Shown in pieces: positions 1 through 13,635 of a stretch of 64,000 nt of DNA. This stretch comes from Amylostereum areolatum (taxonomy: Eukaryota > Basidiomycota > Agaricomycetes > Russulales > Stereaceae). The notes beneath the pieces are model-generated. The model made no database searches. It was not told the origin of the DNA and worked only from the letters and a program-made list of their open reading frames with translations. The stretch's first letter is position 1; each line of letters starts with the position of its first letter. The stretch spans positions 310,001 through 374,000 of the forward strand of contig SAXG01000013.1 in NCBI GenBank assembly GCA_012932865.1, read 5' to 3'. Made by a program: the position numbers and the translations under genes.

Positions 1-1048
1 GAGCGAAGCAGCAATGCCCGACCTCGCCTTGAAGTTGTCCGGCGATTCCGAAGAAAAAAACACGGATTGCGTGCCGGGCGCGGAGAACGGGGAGGAGGAA
101 AGGAATCCTGGCGCACGCGCTGGAGAGGTGCCCGGTGAAAACCCGTTCACGCGACCGGACTGGTCATGGGAGGAGGACACCGACCTAGGCGACCCTATGG
201 GGCCTAGATCTGCGGAGTTTGCAGAGTCGTTAATGCGACGAGGAGCAGAGGGGGTGCTGGCGGGGAGCGGCGACGGGGACGAAGTGGACGGAACACCGAG
301 ATCCTTGCCTGGGGAGCCTTCAAACTGGGATGGGGATTCCGATACGCCTGGCTCTTCGTTGGAAGCAGAAGTCGAGGATTTGCGCTGGGCGGGTGCAGTG
401 GGAAGTTTGGTCGACTCGTCAGGCATGCCAAACGCCGCGAAATCGGAGTCCTGGAGAGGAGGCGCCGGTGCCGAGGGGGATATGGTAGCCTTGAGCGCCA
501 TAGGGATGGGCGCGCGCGTTGAACCATGCAAGATCCGCGTAGGAGCAGTCGAGCCCGAGAGGAGAGGATTGCGCCCCTGCCCGCCCTCGCCTCTGCCGTG
601 TCCACCTTTTGATTTTCCACCTTTTCCGCCCTCCCTGGAAGCGCTGTTGGCGGCCTGCGCCGCCTTCTTGTTCTTGCGATCCATGGCCATGCTCTGGCCG
701 GGTAGGATGTGCGCGAGAGCGCATTTGTGACCGAACTTGCAGTTGCCCTTCACGAACCAAGCACATGTGTCCTTGTGCTGACCTGGCTCTAGGATAGAGT
801 GGGAAAACGGACAGGAGGATCCTGCGGTGCATGAGCCGACTCTGAAAAATTTGCAAGGGACATGAGACAGGTCTTTGGCTGATGACGAGAGATCGAGGAG
901 GAGGTGAGCATCGTGAAGGAACGCCTAGGAAGGCGCACGCACGCTTGGACGAACCCTTAGATTTTCCACCCTTCTCTCGGTCACGGTTGCTGTCCTGATC
1001 CAGGTCATGAGTGACATCGTGGTCGTCGTTCTTATCGGCGACGGGCAT
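1..1048 (-). CDS. Tandem CCCH zinc-finger protein (3' end beyond window)
   Basis: The start ATG is at 1048-1046. Removing a GT-AG intron at 942-879 (64 nt, branch-like CTCAC) joins a charged, Asp/Lys-rich N-terminus to two adjacent zinc fingers. The first begins CKFFRVGSC and the second CAWFVKGNC; both follow C-x7-C-x5-C-x3-H, the spacing of RNA-binding CCCH fingers. After the fingers comes a long Ser/Pro/Gly-rich, probably disordered tail that stays open to the window edge, so the C-terminus is missing. Two fingers near the N-terminus plus a disordered tail resemble Lee1-type fungal CCCH proteins. By family this suggests RNA binding or post-transcriptional control; the target is unknown. Confidence 0.8.
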
Positions 1049-1361
1049 CGTTCGAGGGCGAGGTAGAGGGTGACGGGGGGGTTAAGGTTAAACGAAGAGG
1101 AGGTGATGCGGGGAGAAAAGCAGTGAAAGGGGAGGCAGCGACGGCCGCTGAGGACCGGAAGGAGGTCGAGCGGGCAAGGTGGCGGACGCCTCGAGCCCTC
1201 TCATAAAATTATTTATCGAACGTCACGTGCACACACATCTCCTCTGGGTCTCTCCGCGCAAGCTGCCTCGACGGCGTTCGCCCCCATGTCGATTATAATG
1301 TACAGAAATTCACACTCGTTCTACAGCTTCATCGTGACATAACGTTAAAGGTATCCCGCGA

Positions 1362-2149
1362 TCACTGACTGAGGATCGTCCTTACGAACGATTCGTAATT
1401 GACGTTGCCATCTCTGTTTCATGGCGTCAGCCTCTCGCGATCCGAACCAAAGAAGTGGGAAAGGACGTACGCGCCGACCTGCACGCCCTTGAGAAGCTCG
1501 TCAACCTCCTCGTCGGACATCTTCTCTCCTAGCTGCGTTAAGACGTATCGTAGCTCGCCAGCGCCGATAAACCCGTTCCCTTCCTTGTCGAACACTTGGA
1601 AGCCGCGGATGAACTCCTCTGCGATGGCGATGGCGGCAAGGCAACGATATGGGCAGGTGGTCGGGCAATGAGGTGGCAAATAAACAAGGAAATGTTGCCG
1701 ATAGAAAGGATCGTTCGTCAGTTCAAGTCTCGTTGACAACCGACCAAGACGCACCAGGTGTTCCCGCAGGCTTGAATCCGTCTGGCCGGTTCAGAATCGT
1801 CAAGAACGTCTTGTAGTCGACTATACGACGTGTCCAGTAATATCCTCGGAGGGAGAAGGTGATGCAACGCACCATCGCGTGGGGCACCCGCCACTAGATC
1901 TGCGACCTCAGACTGTGTTGGGTTTTGGCCGAGCGCACGGAGAAGATCGCCCAAAGTTTCGCGCGGCACGGCTCCGGTGCCCTTCTTGTCGAAGAGAGCG
2001 AAAGCTTCCTTGTATTCTGAGCAGAGCGCGATCAGTCCACGTCAGCTTTGGTTCAAAGCGCGTTGGAGCTTCACCACGCACCGGCGTTGTCGCTCTGTAA
2101 AGCCTTGGATCAGCGGATATGCGGTAATGGATTCGAGGTAAATCACCAT
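1362..2149 (-). CDS. cdc4: Essential myosin light chain, Cdc4-type EF-hand protein
   Basis: Spliced exons give a small calmodulin-like protein. An N-terminal EF-hand region reads [15 protein letters not shown], a linker contains [19 protein letters not shown], a better EF-hand has [14 protein letters not shown], and the protein ends [14 protein letters not shown] then TGA at 1364-1362. This order, the short length (about 140 residues) and the weak first loop match fungal Cdc4/Mlc1 essential light chains. These bind the IQ motif of type II/V myosins at the contractile ring. At least four short introns are needed. The most consistent start is an ATG at 2149-2147 that is immediately followed by an intron, giving MSDNAEYKEAF. 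The family is confident; the start is less so. Confidence 0.82.
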
Positions 2150-2454
2150 TTCTTAGGCAAGGTGTGTGTAGGGGAAAGGCGTTCAGGGTACGAGGGTAAT
2201 GAGGGAAGTTGAAGGTTCACGCAAGTCGGTGCATTCCAATGTGGATTAGACACGTGATCAAAACGCGTTGAAGTCAAGCACTGCAAGCGGCACCTGCCAT
2301 ATTTTTCCTGGGTGCGCTGTCGCTTTGTACTGTATCGAGTAGTATCCAGAGAATGTAGCACAGCATGTCGTATTCTGGCATGAAAACATACGATCAGACG
2401 TGTACCAGATATGTAACACCCAACGATAACCCGAAGCCTTGACTACATAATGTT

Positions 2455-3031
2455 AGTTTCCCCCCCTTGTCCAAAAAACTGGGAAGTTGCTTGCCAGCCT
2501 CATGGCCAGAACAGATCGTGCCACTAGAAGCACGATGTATGGAGATTCGCGTCTACCTTTGGGAGACCGAAAGGTCACGGTCAGCGATGACTGCGGTATG
2601 GTTCCCCGTGAACGCGCTTCCTTCGCCCTACTTATGTCCGTTGGTCGGCTTGTCCGAGTACTTACATCTCAGCTTTTGGGGACCTTCAGGAGCTGTCCGA
2701 AACTACCTTTTGAGCACGCTTGCGTGGACAAAAAATGTGCAAGCAGCAAGTTCGTGTCACGAAGAATGTACCAAGTAGGGGCCCCGAGATCGATATATTT
2801 TCTTGTTTCATGGAGAAGGCGCCTGCCTGGTGGTCTAGGAGAGCTTTCTTGCTCTTCGGTCCGCGCCATGCCGTGATTCAGAGAAGGAACATCCACCGCG
2901 AGGCTGGCTAGAAGGAGTGCTAACCAGGCCACGCGGACGCGGATAGGGTTTAAGGGAATGGTCAAGGGACTCACGAGAGCGGCATAGAGTCCGCGTTTAG
3001 ACCCGTTCTTTCGAGAAGAGGTCGAGTACAA
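2455..3031 (-). other. Possible small unidentified gene
   Basis: Antisense to the + strand there is a coding-looking stretch. It starts MYSTSSRKNGSKRGLYAAL at 3031, may be interrupted by a GTGAGT...CTAG intron, and continues with TWYILRDTNLLLAHFL. A further open segment downstream (about 2640-2455) contains LTVTFRSPKGRRESPYIV. I do not recognise a family, and the three segments do not join in one frame without an extra base. The rest of 2150-3548 holds nothing else I can support. Confidence 0.2.
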
Positions 3032-3548
3032 TGACGATCCACGATGACTGGGAACGACTGAAGGTCTCCGCCGGGGGGCTATAACAGGACAACTAAGACG
3101 GCCGCTGGGACGAGTTTACCCGTGAGTTCTTCGAAGACTGGTCCGAGAAGAGGAGCAGACTGATAATGGCGAGCTGGACCATGGTGCAGGTCATCTGGGC
3201 GAGACGAGGAGGGCGATGCGGGGAAGAGGAAGAGAGGAAGAGTCGTGGCCACGTGTGGATGATATGTTATCAATGCAGCAAGAACTGCGCTGGACGCAGA
3301 GGGGGTATTTCCGGGTGGGATTTGAGGATCTGAACGAGGTAGGCGAGCGAGTGAATCGAGGGATGGTTACTGGATGAGGGAGAGAAGGGAGCGAGTCGGA
3401 CGACAATAAGCCTGAACGGGCGATCGGCAGTCGGGATCTTGCATAAATCTCGACTTGCATTTGTTTCCCCTTGGCCTTTTCTTCCCCTTCATCGACATCT
3501 TCCGCTCTCAACCTCCTCCCGTTCTCTGCCCCGCCCTCGTCGCCTCCC

Positions 3549-5128
<1,580 letters not shown>

Positions 5129-5403
5129 TGCTCGGACCCGATGTATCCTGCTTGTATGTACTGTATATATATCTTCCCTATACCTCATCACCCACCGGCT
5201 GTGTACTGTATCACCGTGACCTCTTGAATATCGATGGCTCTTACGGAAGTTAACTCAACCCTACCTTCGTCCGACGTTGGGCCAACGCCTCAGAAATGCA
5301 AACATCTCCAAGAACCCGGAGGATCCACCGCGCAGTTTATGCCCCTCCCCCCCAAAAAAAAAATGGCACCGACAGTCCCCCGGTTTGATTGAATCCCGTA
5401 TGT

Positions 5404-6954
5404 CTATAGCAACATCCGACCCGCCCAGCGCGGCATCGCGATACATTCACGTACATTGTCGACGCCGCTCACCCAACTGATCAGCCGCTCGAAGCCCATC
5501 CCGAATCCACCATGCGGCGCCCCGCCGAATTCCCTCAATTCAGTGTACCAGCTATACGCCTTCGCGTCCAGCCCGTCCCTCTTGATCGCCTCCTCCAACA
5601 GCAGTACGCGCTCCTCCCGCAACGAGCCGCCCACAAGCTCCCCGACGAACGGCACGAGCAGGTCGAAGCACGCGACCGTCTTGCCGTCGTCGTTCCGGCG
5701 CATGTAGAAAGGCTTGAGTTCCGTGGGGTAATCCGTGACGAACACAGGGCCCTCCGACGAGCTCCTCCGCGAGCCACCGCTCATGTTCGCTCTGCAGCGC
5801 CTTGCCCCACTTGGGCTCGAACTTGAACGCGTCCGGCACCCGCGTTTGGTGGTCCACCAACGCGTCGACGGCTTCTGTGTATGTCATCCGCCTCCACGAC
5901 GCGTCCCCCGCGGCAGCATCGAGCACTGGCCCTCTTCTCCTTGTCGCCCTTCTCCCAAAGCACGCGTTTGTCCTCGGACTCGGTCTTGAGCACCTCCTTC
6001 AAGTACGCCTCCACGACATCGCACAGCTCGTGCACGCTGCTCGTGAACGCCCATTCGGCCTCGAGCATCCAAACTCGGCCAGATGCCGACTCGTGAGGGA
6101 GCGTTCGGCACGGAAGCACGGAGAAAGCGTCCACGCGCGGGAGAGCGCGTTAGCGACGGCTTCGAGGTGGAGCTGGGAGGACACGGTGAGGAATGCGGGC
6201 GAGCCGAAGAATTCGTGCGGTGGGCTCCCGGCGTCAGACGAGGCGAGGGGGGCGAGACGGAAGGTTTCTCCGGCGCCTTCGGCGTCGTTGCTGGTGACGA
6301 TGGGCGTGTGGACGTAGCAGAAGTCGTGGCGCTGTGAGGGTCGAGGTCAGCAGACGAGACGGGTCCTATTGAGGGGGGGTTTAACCTGGAAGAAGTCGTG
6401 GATCGTGCGCATGGTTTGGTCTCGCAAACGAAGGATGGCACCCGGACCCGCGGTGCGCATCCGGAGGTGGGCGTGGTCGCGCAGGTAATCGACCGTGAGG
6501 GCCTGCTTTTGGATCGGATACGTCTGATACGACGTCAGCATCTGAGACATCGATCCACGGAACGAAACTGCGCACCTCAGGGTCGCATGCGCCCAGGACG
6601 TCGACAGAGGACGCGACGAGCTCCGTTGCCTGCCCCGCGCCGAGGCTAGGGGACAACGTGCCCGTCAGGCGCACGCTCGCACCATTGGTTATTCTGCTCG
6701 GAGTTGCCTTAATTATCTCTCGTAATTAAGAAAAGCTCATCACGTACCTGTGGGGGAGAGATGGGATCGCGGAAGACGACCTGCAAGTTTTCTGCGCACG
6801 TCCCGTCGTGAATCATCGCAAATGCGACGCGTTTTTGAACGCGGATGGACTTGACCCAGCCATGGACTTGCACAACATCATCAGACGGCTTCTTTGCGAG
6901 AAGCTGGCGAATAGTAGGGGCGTTCTTGAGGACGGAGGAGAGGGGACGGGACAT
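5404..6954 (-). CDS. Asparaginyl-tRNA synthetase, bacterial/mitochondrial type, frame-broken
   Basis: The protein starts [19 protein letters not shown] at 6954. An OB-fold anticodon-binding domain ([19 protein letters not shown]) is followed by the class II core: [19 protein letters not shown], motif 2 [16 protein letters not shown]...MLEAEWAF, and motif 3 [15 protein letters not shown] near the C-terminus, stop TAG at 5406-5404. The compact form without a long N-terminal extension matches bacterial and mitochondrial AsnRS (yeast Slm5, human NARS2), which charges tRNA-Asn. An intron ends at CGTATCAG before TYPIQKQ. Four single-base irregularities break the frame: extra bases near 5754, 5934 and 6692, and one missing base in the AAA at 6071-6073. 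The domain order is otherwise complete. The gene is convergent with the MAP kinase upstream. Confidence 0.85.
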
Positions 6955-8364
6955 GGCGAGTCACTTCGGACGCCGGGGTAAATCGTGGAGAAACGGGACG
7001 CGCCGATCACGTGCCTCTGCGTGTGAAAGGCGTCGGACATCTCGGAAAGGACAATGGGTCCGAGTTCTGGCTCATTCTTCGCGCTCACTCTCACCAAGTC
7101 AGCGACGTTCGCTGGCAATTCGCGTCTCTCCGCGCGCCGAATGTCACCCCGAATTTCAGCCCACACGTAAGTCAATATTTTCTGTAAATGTTCCGGCGAT
7201 GGGGCGCGGTGTCGGGCTGACAGCAGGAGTTTACGCGCAGAGATAGGTACGTCGGGATGAACCAATACTGACTGGATCGACCTCGTCCATGCCTACCCTG
7301 CCCACGCTATCCCTTGGTTTTTTTTCCCTGTTCTGTTCCATGAGAACGTTGGCAAGGAGAGGCCAACTCTCGGGCAATAAATCGCTTTCTCTTTCTCGAC
7401 CGTCAGGGGCATGTCTCTTAGTAGTCGCTGCAAACTTTCCTGACGTCCTTCACCGGTCCAGCACGTCATTTGACGACCAAGTTATAGCCGCAGCCCTTCC
7501 GTGCGCAGACGCGTTGGACCCGCTTGGATACGCATAATGAACCCATCGCCCTCGCCCGGCCCCATCAGATCACTCGCACCACCTTCGTCTACGCCCCATC
7601 CGCTGAACTCCCCTGCTCATTACGGAACAAGGCCTGTCGTCAAGCCTGTCTCACGCCCCATTCTCATTGCCTTTCGTTCTACCTTCCCTCACATATACTT
7701 CCTTCCCGAGTCCCCGGATGTCAACAGGCGTCACCCTGACGTGCAGCACCTTTGTCTATTTCCTCGCGGCTGCCTTTCTCGAGCCACATCTCCTTAGCAT
7801 CACGCCGGCCTTCGCTCCCGACCACCGCGCGAAAGACGGGATCTCGCCAACAGAAATATCGCCTTTAGCGCGTCGGCGACGTTCTATCCATAATTACGAC
7901 ACAATACTCGTGCGGGTAACGCGTCGTCGCGTCGTTCCTCCCGTCGGCTACATATGTCGAGCACCTGCGGTTTCTCGGTCCGTCTGGACTCGACGCAATC
8001 TTTGTACCTGTACCTCAAGGCGATCACTGGAGAAGTCCATCCGCATACTCCGTTCAATCAAGACCGTGCGAGCCACGAGGAGCCACCGGGCGGCCCGCTT
8101 GCCTCCGCCAATATTGCCTTGACGATCCACCAAGATCGAGCAGGAATCATATCGCCCTCCTCCATCCCCCCACAAGGCGCTCCCGTACATAGGCACCCGC
8201 CTTAACGCTGGCACAACGCCGACGCACTTCTCTCCGACGTGCCCAGACGTGCCCACACCACCCCTGGCGCGACCGCCCGTTCCCTTATCGTGCCGAAGCC
8301 CCGTTCCTCAAGACGAGGCCCATGGACGGGCTTACCGGCCTCGACACCTGCCTCCTCAGATTCA
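6955..8364. other. Region without an assignable gene
   Basis: The first part is the 5' flank of the asparaginyl-tRNA synthetase gene. From about 7538 on the + strand there are several short, pro-rich open stretches in different frames, starting MNPSPSPGPIRSLAPP. They may be upstream exons of the Mediator-like gene that follows, with the frame obscured by introns or indels. I could not assemble a von Willebrand-type domain from them. Confidence 0.3.
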
Positions 8365-9905
8365 CATGGACCCCTTCTGTCCAATGGTCGTCGACAACTG
8401 CGAACGCTTTGTTCTCTTTGTGGCAGAACAGCAACCCCCGCTCTGTGAGCATGACGCCTCTGGAGGCATGTACTCCGACGAAGACGTAACTTGGGAAAGC
8501 CTGCCACTGCCAGGCGTGTACGACGACGATTCATGACTTTCTGTGCAGAATTAGGACCCCTTCCTCAAGCAAGCGTCCGGGCAGGTATAGCCCACGAACT
8601 CAATGGGCCGAAAATATGTGCAACGCTCTGCACCACTTCTCGAGGCAGGAAATGGACACCGGAAGCCCCCAAACTCTCCATTCCGGAAAAGGTATGTCAT
8701 TACCACACCGGGGCGCGTTCTGTTTGCTTGCCACACCTACTCGGTCCATGGCCGCACACGCGACCGCCTCGTGCTATGGACGACAGGGGCGGGCCTTTGG
8801 TGGGGTTAACGGCGTGTGTAGCCACACCTCTCCCCTCTTACCGGGCTTTCGTTGCGAGGCCAAACCGGACGCTTCTCACCACGGGTGTTCCTGAAGATTT
8901 CATTCCCAAAATTAATATCCTTAGATCTATCTGCCGCTCGGTATTAGAAGTTAAGCTTTGGCGTGGGCTTCCTCAATTATGCTACAAGCCGTGACCAACG
9001 ATTTGGAGTGTCGTCGTCGTCCCTCGGAACATCCCAGTCGCCCCTCAGATCTTGGCTCGTCAGATCGTCGTACCTGTCTGTGGGCACCTTTTAAAGAGCA
9101 AGCAAAGAAAGGGTGTATTTTGCTCAAGATTCATGTCCTTCCGGCTTCCCTCTCATCTCGACTCTTTTATACCTCCTCCGACCGAGCAAGTACCACCAAT
9201 GCGTCCTTGGTCTGGCACCCTCTCTTTGACGTTCGTTACCAACTCGCAAGGCGCACCCCAAGATATCCAAGTGACGACGGCCGATGCAGACGGCGAGAAG
9301 TAAGCGCACACGGGTCGGACACCCAGGCGGACCGACGTGCTCATCCTCCCGCGTCTTTAGTCGCAACGATCTCTGGCCAAACAGGCTGTTCGTCTACATC
9401 AGTCAACATCGAGTTACCCGCGCCGACGTCTCCGCCTGGGTCAAAAGTCATAATCCACCCGTCTGCGCCTTCATGCCCGACAAACATCCAGTCTCTTCCA
9501 ACACCGCCTCCAACCAAGCCAACTTCGCCTCTCTTTCGCGTTTCCTTCTCGAGAACCACATGGTAAGTTTTTTACTCTCTGCGCCATAAATAGGCATCTC
9601 GCTCACAGTTCTGGATCTCCTTTTAGGTGGCGTATGCTCCCTGGAATATCCCCGACAGATTGCCCGGCGCGGGCATCATGCTATACCCTAGTCCATCATC
9701 GCACGCCCTCCTCATCGGCGCGATCTTTTTATCCAGCCCTTTTCCCGAGTTCATTGCGTATTCGCAGCCGGCTACTTCTCGCGTCTCTCCTCTGAATACC
9801 GTCCCGGCTCCTATGCCCTTCTTCCAGCAACCCCATGCTTACGGTCAGCCGGGACCGTCTTCCCAGCACTACTTTCAATACCCAGGCGCCTATTATCCCC
9901 CATAA
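8365..9905 (+). CDS. Probable Mediator subunit 25-like protein
   Basis: The C-terminal half is well resolved. An exon with MRPWSGTLSLTFVTN joins across an intron (GTAAGC...TTTAG) to RNDLWPNRLFVYISQHRV and ADVSAWVKSHNPPVCAFM. A second intron, starting GTAAGT at 9563, leads to VAYAPWNIPD and LIGAIFLSSPFPEF. The protein ends in a Pro/Gln/Tyr-rich tail at TAA 9903-9905. The pattern W-S-G-x-L, WP-x-x-L, then hydrophobic strands ending L-x-G-x-x-F resembles the activator-interacting (ACID/PTOV-like) domain of Med25. Upstream, ERFVLFVAEQQ and DVTWESLPL look like the end of the Med25 vWA domain, but the frame there is broken. The start is nominal. Role by family: activator contact in Mediator. Confidence 0.5.
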
Positions 9906-10462
9906 ACGACCGGTTCCGCTCACCAACGGCGACACCCGAGCGGACCCAAAACAAGAATTTCGGATACCTGCCGATTCCATATACCATCTCGCTACTTCCC
10001 CTCTCTTTGTTAGGCCTCCCGCGGGACGGTACGCCCCCCGCCCGCTTATACGCCGTTATCGTTATTTCGTCCTGCATTCCTCTGCGACACGTTCGTTCGT
10101 ACTCGACTTCGTTCATGTATCCATACTCATCGTCGCTCGCATTCGCTGTTCGACCACCGTGTTGTACCTTACCGTTCGCATTTTCGTCATCTGCTCCTCG
10201 TTGTTTGCCTTCCGTCCTTCGTTGTCATCCCTTCGCACCCCCGTCGGCTCCACTTCCTTATCGTGTTAGGTCGATGTCATTCTGACGATCGACAGCCTCG
10301 TCTCTAGGCACAGAAGTAACCCTCCCTCGATCCAATGTATTACTAGCTGGTTTTCCGTCCCCGCCCCCTCTTTAGTAAAACACCTTGACAGACATCTCCA
10401 AATATACCCCTGCCTCCCGAATAACAATCCTCCTCAATACATACCCCAAACGCCTCCTCAAC
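9906..10462. other. Intergenic region between convergent genes
   Basis: This lies between the 3' ends of the + strand Mediator-like gene and the - strand cytochrome b561 gene. It is rich in C/T and holds only short shadow reading frames. I see no RNA gene or repeat in it. Confidence 0.4.
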
Positions 10463-11341
10463 TCACTCTTTTTCCTTTGTGTCCTGCCTCAGAAGTCTTC
10501 CATCTTTCTCCTGCCTGTATTGGCGTAACAAGAAACCAAGCCCAAGCCCGTACAGTACCCAGAATATCTTCCGACGGCGCGCCGCGCAAACAGAGTCCGT
10601 TAAGCGATGTCGGTGGGGGAGGCGGGGGATGAACCAATGACTCACAACGATCAATGCAAGCCAGGCGTGCTTCGCCGAAGAGGGTACCGGATGTTGATTA
10701 CGGGTCGCCTGGCTCCACTCCGTATACATCCCGTAATGTATCTTCGTAGCCAATAAATTAATCGACTAATGAAACGACAACATAGGTACTGCCGGCGCAC
10801 CTGGACTGCCGCAAGAACAAGAATCACGAGCCCCAGGACGGCATGGAAGTAGTTCTGTGGCGGGCGGTGACCGACGAACATGCCCGGCATCCGTACGAAG
10901 TGGATGAAGCCCCCCAGCGTGAATTGAACGAGGTAAAGGATCATAATCGCTAAGCCCATCCTCTAAATCTCCCGAATAAAGTTACCCCTGGTCTCTCTCG
11001 GCCACGAGCATCACAACGCACCTTGTGTGTATCGTTGAAATGACCCGGCTTAAATCCCTCGTTCACCGCCTTATGGCCCATCGCCCAGCCCGCGAAGATG
11101 AGAGGCGCCGAAATGGCAAAGTTGATCATCCAATGAGCAAACCACCACCTAAATCCGCATCCCTCAACATCCGACCCACTGCCGTAAAGCAACGGAAGTA
11201 TACATACCGGTTAGTGAACGTCCGAAGGTACCGTGCCGTCAGTACACCAAGCGGGAGAAAGATGAGAAAGCTGATCGACATAAGAATAGCATGCGTCCTC
11301 GCCGTCTTCTCCACCGGTATGAGTGGAATGGGGCTCGACAT
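10463..11341 (-). CDS. Cytochrome b561-domain membrane protein
   Basis: Exons joined on the minus strand give MSSPIPLIPVEKTARTHA followed by about five hydrophobic segments. These are AILMSISFLIFLPLGVL, RWWFAHWMINFAISAPLIFA, MGLAIMILYLVQFTLGGF, NYFHAVLGLVILVLAAVQV and a final segment near WLALIVV. The histidines in RTHAIL, WWFAHWM, FNDTHK and YFHAVLG sit where b561-type heme ligands are expected. The family moves electrons across membranes. The first splice (CCG|GTATGT...TTTAG|GTGG) restores NRWWFAH. No DOMON or reductase partner domain is visible upstream, so this looks like a stand-alone b561 protein. The protein ends DTKEKE at 10463. A start further upstream in the same frame is possible. 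Confidence 0.72.
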
Positions 11342-12564
11342 GGTCGACAAGAGGAGCGAACGAGGGAAAGTGAGAAGCTGGGGGAGGAAAGGTGGGGACC
11401 AAGAAGCAAACACGCATCGCCGCTATCGCGCTCTGCCTTTTGAACGGACGGACGGACGGCCATCAACGATGCGTATTGCATTCGTACGTCTTAGAAAGCC
11501 AGTGCAGAATCAACCGTTCCCATGGATGGGGGAATAAATCAGACGGAGGGAGGAATGATGATGATGGTTCCGGGCGTTACACCACCACCGAGGCAGCTCT
11601 GTCTCTTTACGGGATCTCGCTCCCACTTGATCTCGAGATACGAAGCCACGGTCCATAGCCAGGCATCCTGTGCGCGCTTTTAGTCGACTCCCCCGATCAC
11701 GATGTCTGTAGTCACCTGTCTATCCCGTCTTAATGAAACAAATGCTTCGGAAAGCCTTCGTTCCGCTCACTCGCAAGCGTTCTTCTGCATATCCAAGTTT
11801 GCTAGCCACGAGTGGCACGCAGGTATACATAGATTCTGTTAAGAATGTTTGTCAGAACACTCTCAGAAGACATGGCAGATAGATGGGGAGGATTCCACTG
11901 GATGGTGGAGATACGCCCCAATGGTAGATGACCACTGACCGGCGGCTCTTCACTCCACGTGTAGTGGGCCGCGTGCGAATTGAGCATCCGTATGTTCAAC
12001 ATGGGTAGACCAGGCTGCGGCGCGCCCCGGGGTGGGCCTTACCAGTTGATTCCCTTCATCTGTTGCTTGTGGCAGTTAGCACAGGCGGCTTCATATCTAT
12101 GCACATTTATACTCCGTCGAACCCCGGCATGGGTGTGGCTTGAAGCTTGAATAACGCGGCCAGTATTGGTGCCGACGTGTAATATCTCTAAGTCCAGAGC
12201 TGGCTGCCAGTTTTCAGAACAACTCGGTGATGCCAGATTCGAACAGGCGCTAGATTTCGGACGCGACCCTTGTGTGATGTACTTTTTGTCTCATGCCCTG
12301 TCTACTTATTAGGTACGTGCGCTGAATATACATGTGAGAGTAACGGAACTCACGGAGTGCGCCAGTACGAGTCGCGAGAAGGTGTCGCGGTGTCTGCCCA
12401 ATCGGACTTTCAACATCGGTGATATCCGTCTGCCCAGTTCTTGGCCGCCATTGAGTGTACTACTTACTCGCAGACTAAGCTCGCCATCCTTCTGCCATCC
12501 TTCAGGCTAAACATCAGCACCTGCGCATATTTCGCAATTTGGTTCTTCATTGCCCACGACAGAC
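11342..12564. other. Intergenic region, nothing recognised
   Basis: This is the 5' flank shared by the leftward b561 gene and the rightward DUF6914-like gene, so it should hold two promoters. It contains a short minus-strand open stretch around 11802-12002 that matches nothing I know. No repeat or RNA gene is visible. Confidence 0.35.
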
Positions 12565-13229
12565 ATGGTCGGCAAGTTTTCCATCCTCTAGAACTTGCGC
12601 TCGCGCCCCTTACAAGAGGCCTCTCTGTGTCAGCATTCCATACCATTATCGGGAAAAATAAGCCACGCATATACCTGGCTTACGACAGTCGCAGGAAATC
12701 CAATCCAAACGAGGAACCTTTTCATATTGCCCTGTTCGCTGTTCCCAAGGACCCTTCGTCGGATGGCACTTGTAGGCGCTACCATGTAATGAACACCCTC
12801 GAACCCACGGAGACAGGACCGCCGCGACAGATATGGCGGTTCAGATCGGAGGATACCGATACAAACGCACCTCCTTTGGCCGGTCTTTTATTTCTTGGGA
12901 AACTGTCTCCAGGGAAGAACCTGAAAGAGCTCGAGCACACGCTCGTACGTGTGGCGATCAACAACGACGATCCCAAATGGCGCTGCCGGCATTGGGCTTT
13001 GGATGCTATCCAGGTGAGTATCATAGCTCTGCATTGCCCTCGTGTCAGTGTATCTCTGCTGATGACCCTCTAGGCACTCTTTCGAGAGCAGATAATAAAG
13101 CCTCTTGCTCAGTCTCCCAACGACTTGTGGAAGACTGGCAAGGAATACACACTCGCCCATATGTCGGCCGCAAACAAAGAGGGACTTCCCGTTTGCGATA
13201 TGCACGGAAATACTTACGTCCTTCAGTAA
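12565..13229 (+). CDS. DUF6914-like basidiomycete protein
   Basis: The protein contains NKPRIYLAYDS, EEPFHIALFAVPKD, RRYHVMNTLEP, GLLFLGKLSPGKNLKEL, KWRCRHWALDAIQ and, after an intron (GTGAGT...CTCTAG, 13015-13072), ALFREQIIKPL; stop TAA at 13227-13229. The order (short strand, FHIAL strand, YHV..N, LLLGK, D..WRCR.W..DA) resembles the DUF6914 family found in many mushrooms, of unknown function. The open frame has no upstream ATG. The best solution is ATGGTCG at 12565 followed by a GC-AG intron (GCAAGT...TGTCAG, 12572-12633), which gives MVAFHTIIGKNKPRI. GC donors with the GCAAGT consensus are real but rare, so the start is tentative. Confidence 0.6.
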
Positions 13230-13635
13230 TTCCGATCGATGTAGAGACGTATGACTCCAAGCTCTCGTTGTCCTTCCAGTATCGCCCGACAATCTATCGG
13301 TGTTTTTCCTAACCTTCTGTCATGATAGTGATACGGCGGCCTGGAGATATAACTTAGCACCACGAATGCATTGAGTGACAAACCCACGATGGGGGATAAA
13401 TTGTCTCTCCCGTAGTCACCTCACGCGACATGTTTCGCATTGAATGAGATCTTGTGTGATGCGAATGGATGCGAATGAATGAATACACCTCTGCGGTGGC
13501 GATAGGGGCGAGCCGCGACAGACTGATGACCATAGATTCCAAACCTGTCCAAAGAAGGAAAAAAATACTCAAACGACATATAGAAAAGATACATACAAGA
13601 AAGAGATACTCCATGACATGAACATAACGACGTGA
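13230..13635. other. Intergenic region between convergent genes
   Basis: About 400 bp between the stops of the DUF6914-like gene (+) and the kinesin gene (-). It is AT-richer than the genes. I see only shadow frames and no clear feature. Confidence 0.4.

Noticed and set aside
14..730. Large + strand open frame at the left edge
   Set aside because: It is antisense to the CCCH zinc-finger gene, whose minus-strand frame has clear domains and splice signals.
11342..12002. A DOMON domain upstream of the cytochrome b561 gene
   Set aside because: No frame upstream contains the heme-binding Met/His pattern or beta-sandwich motifs of DOMON proteins.
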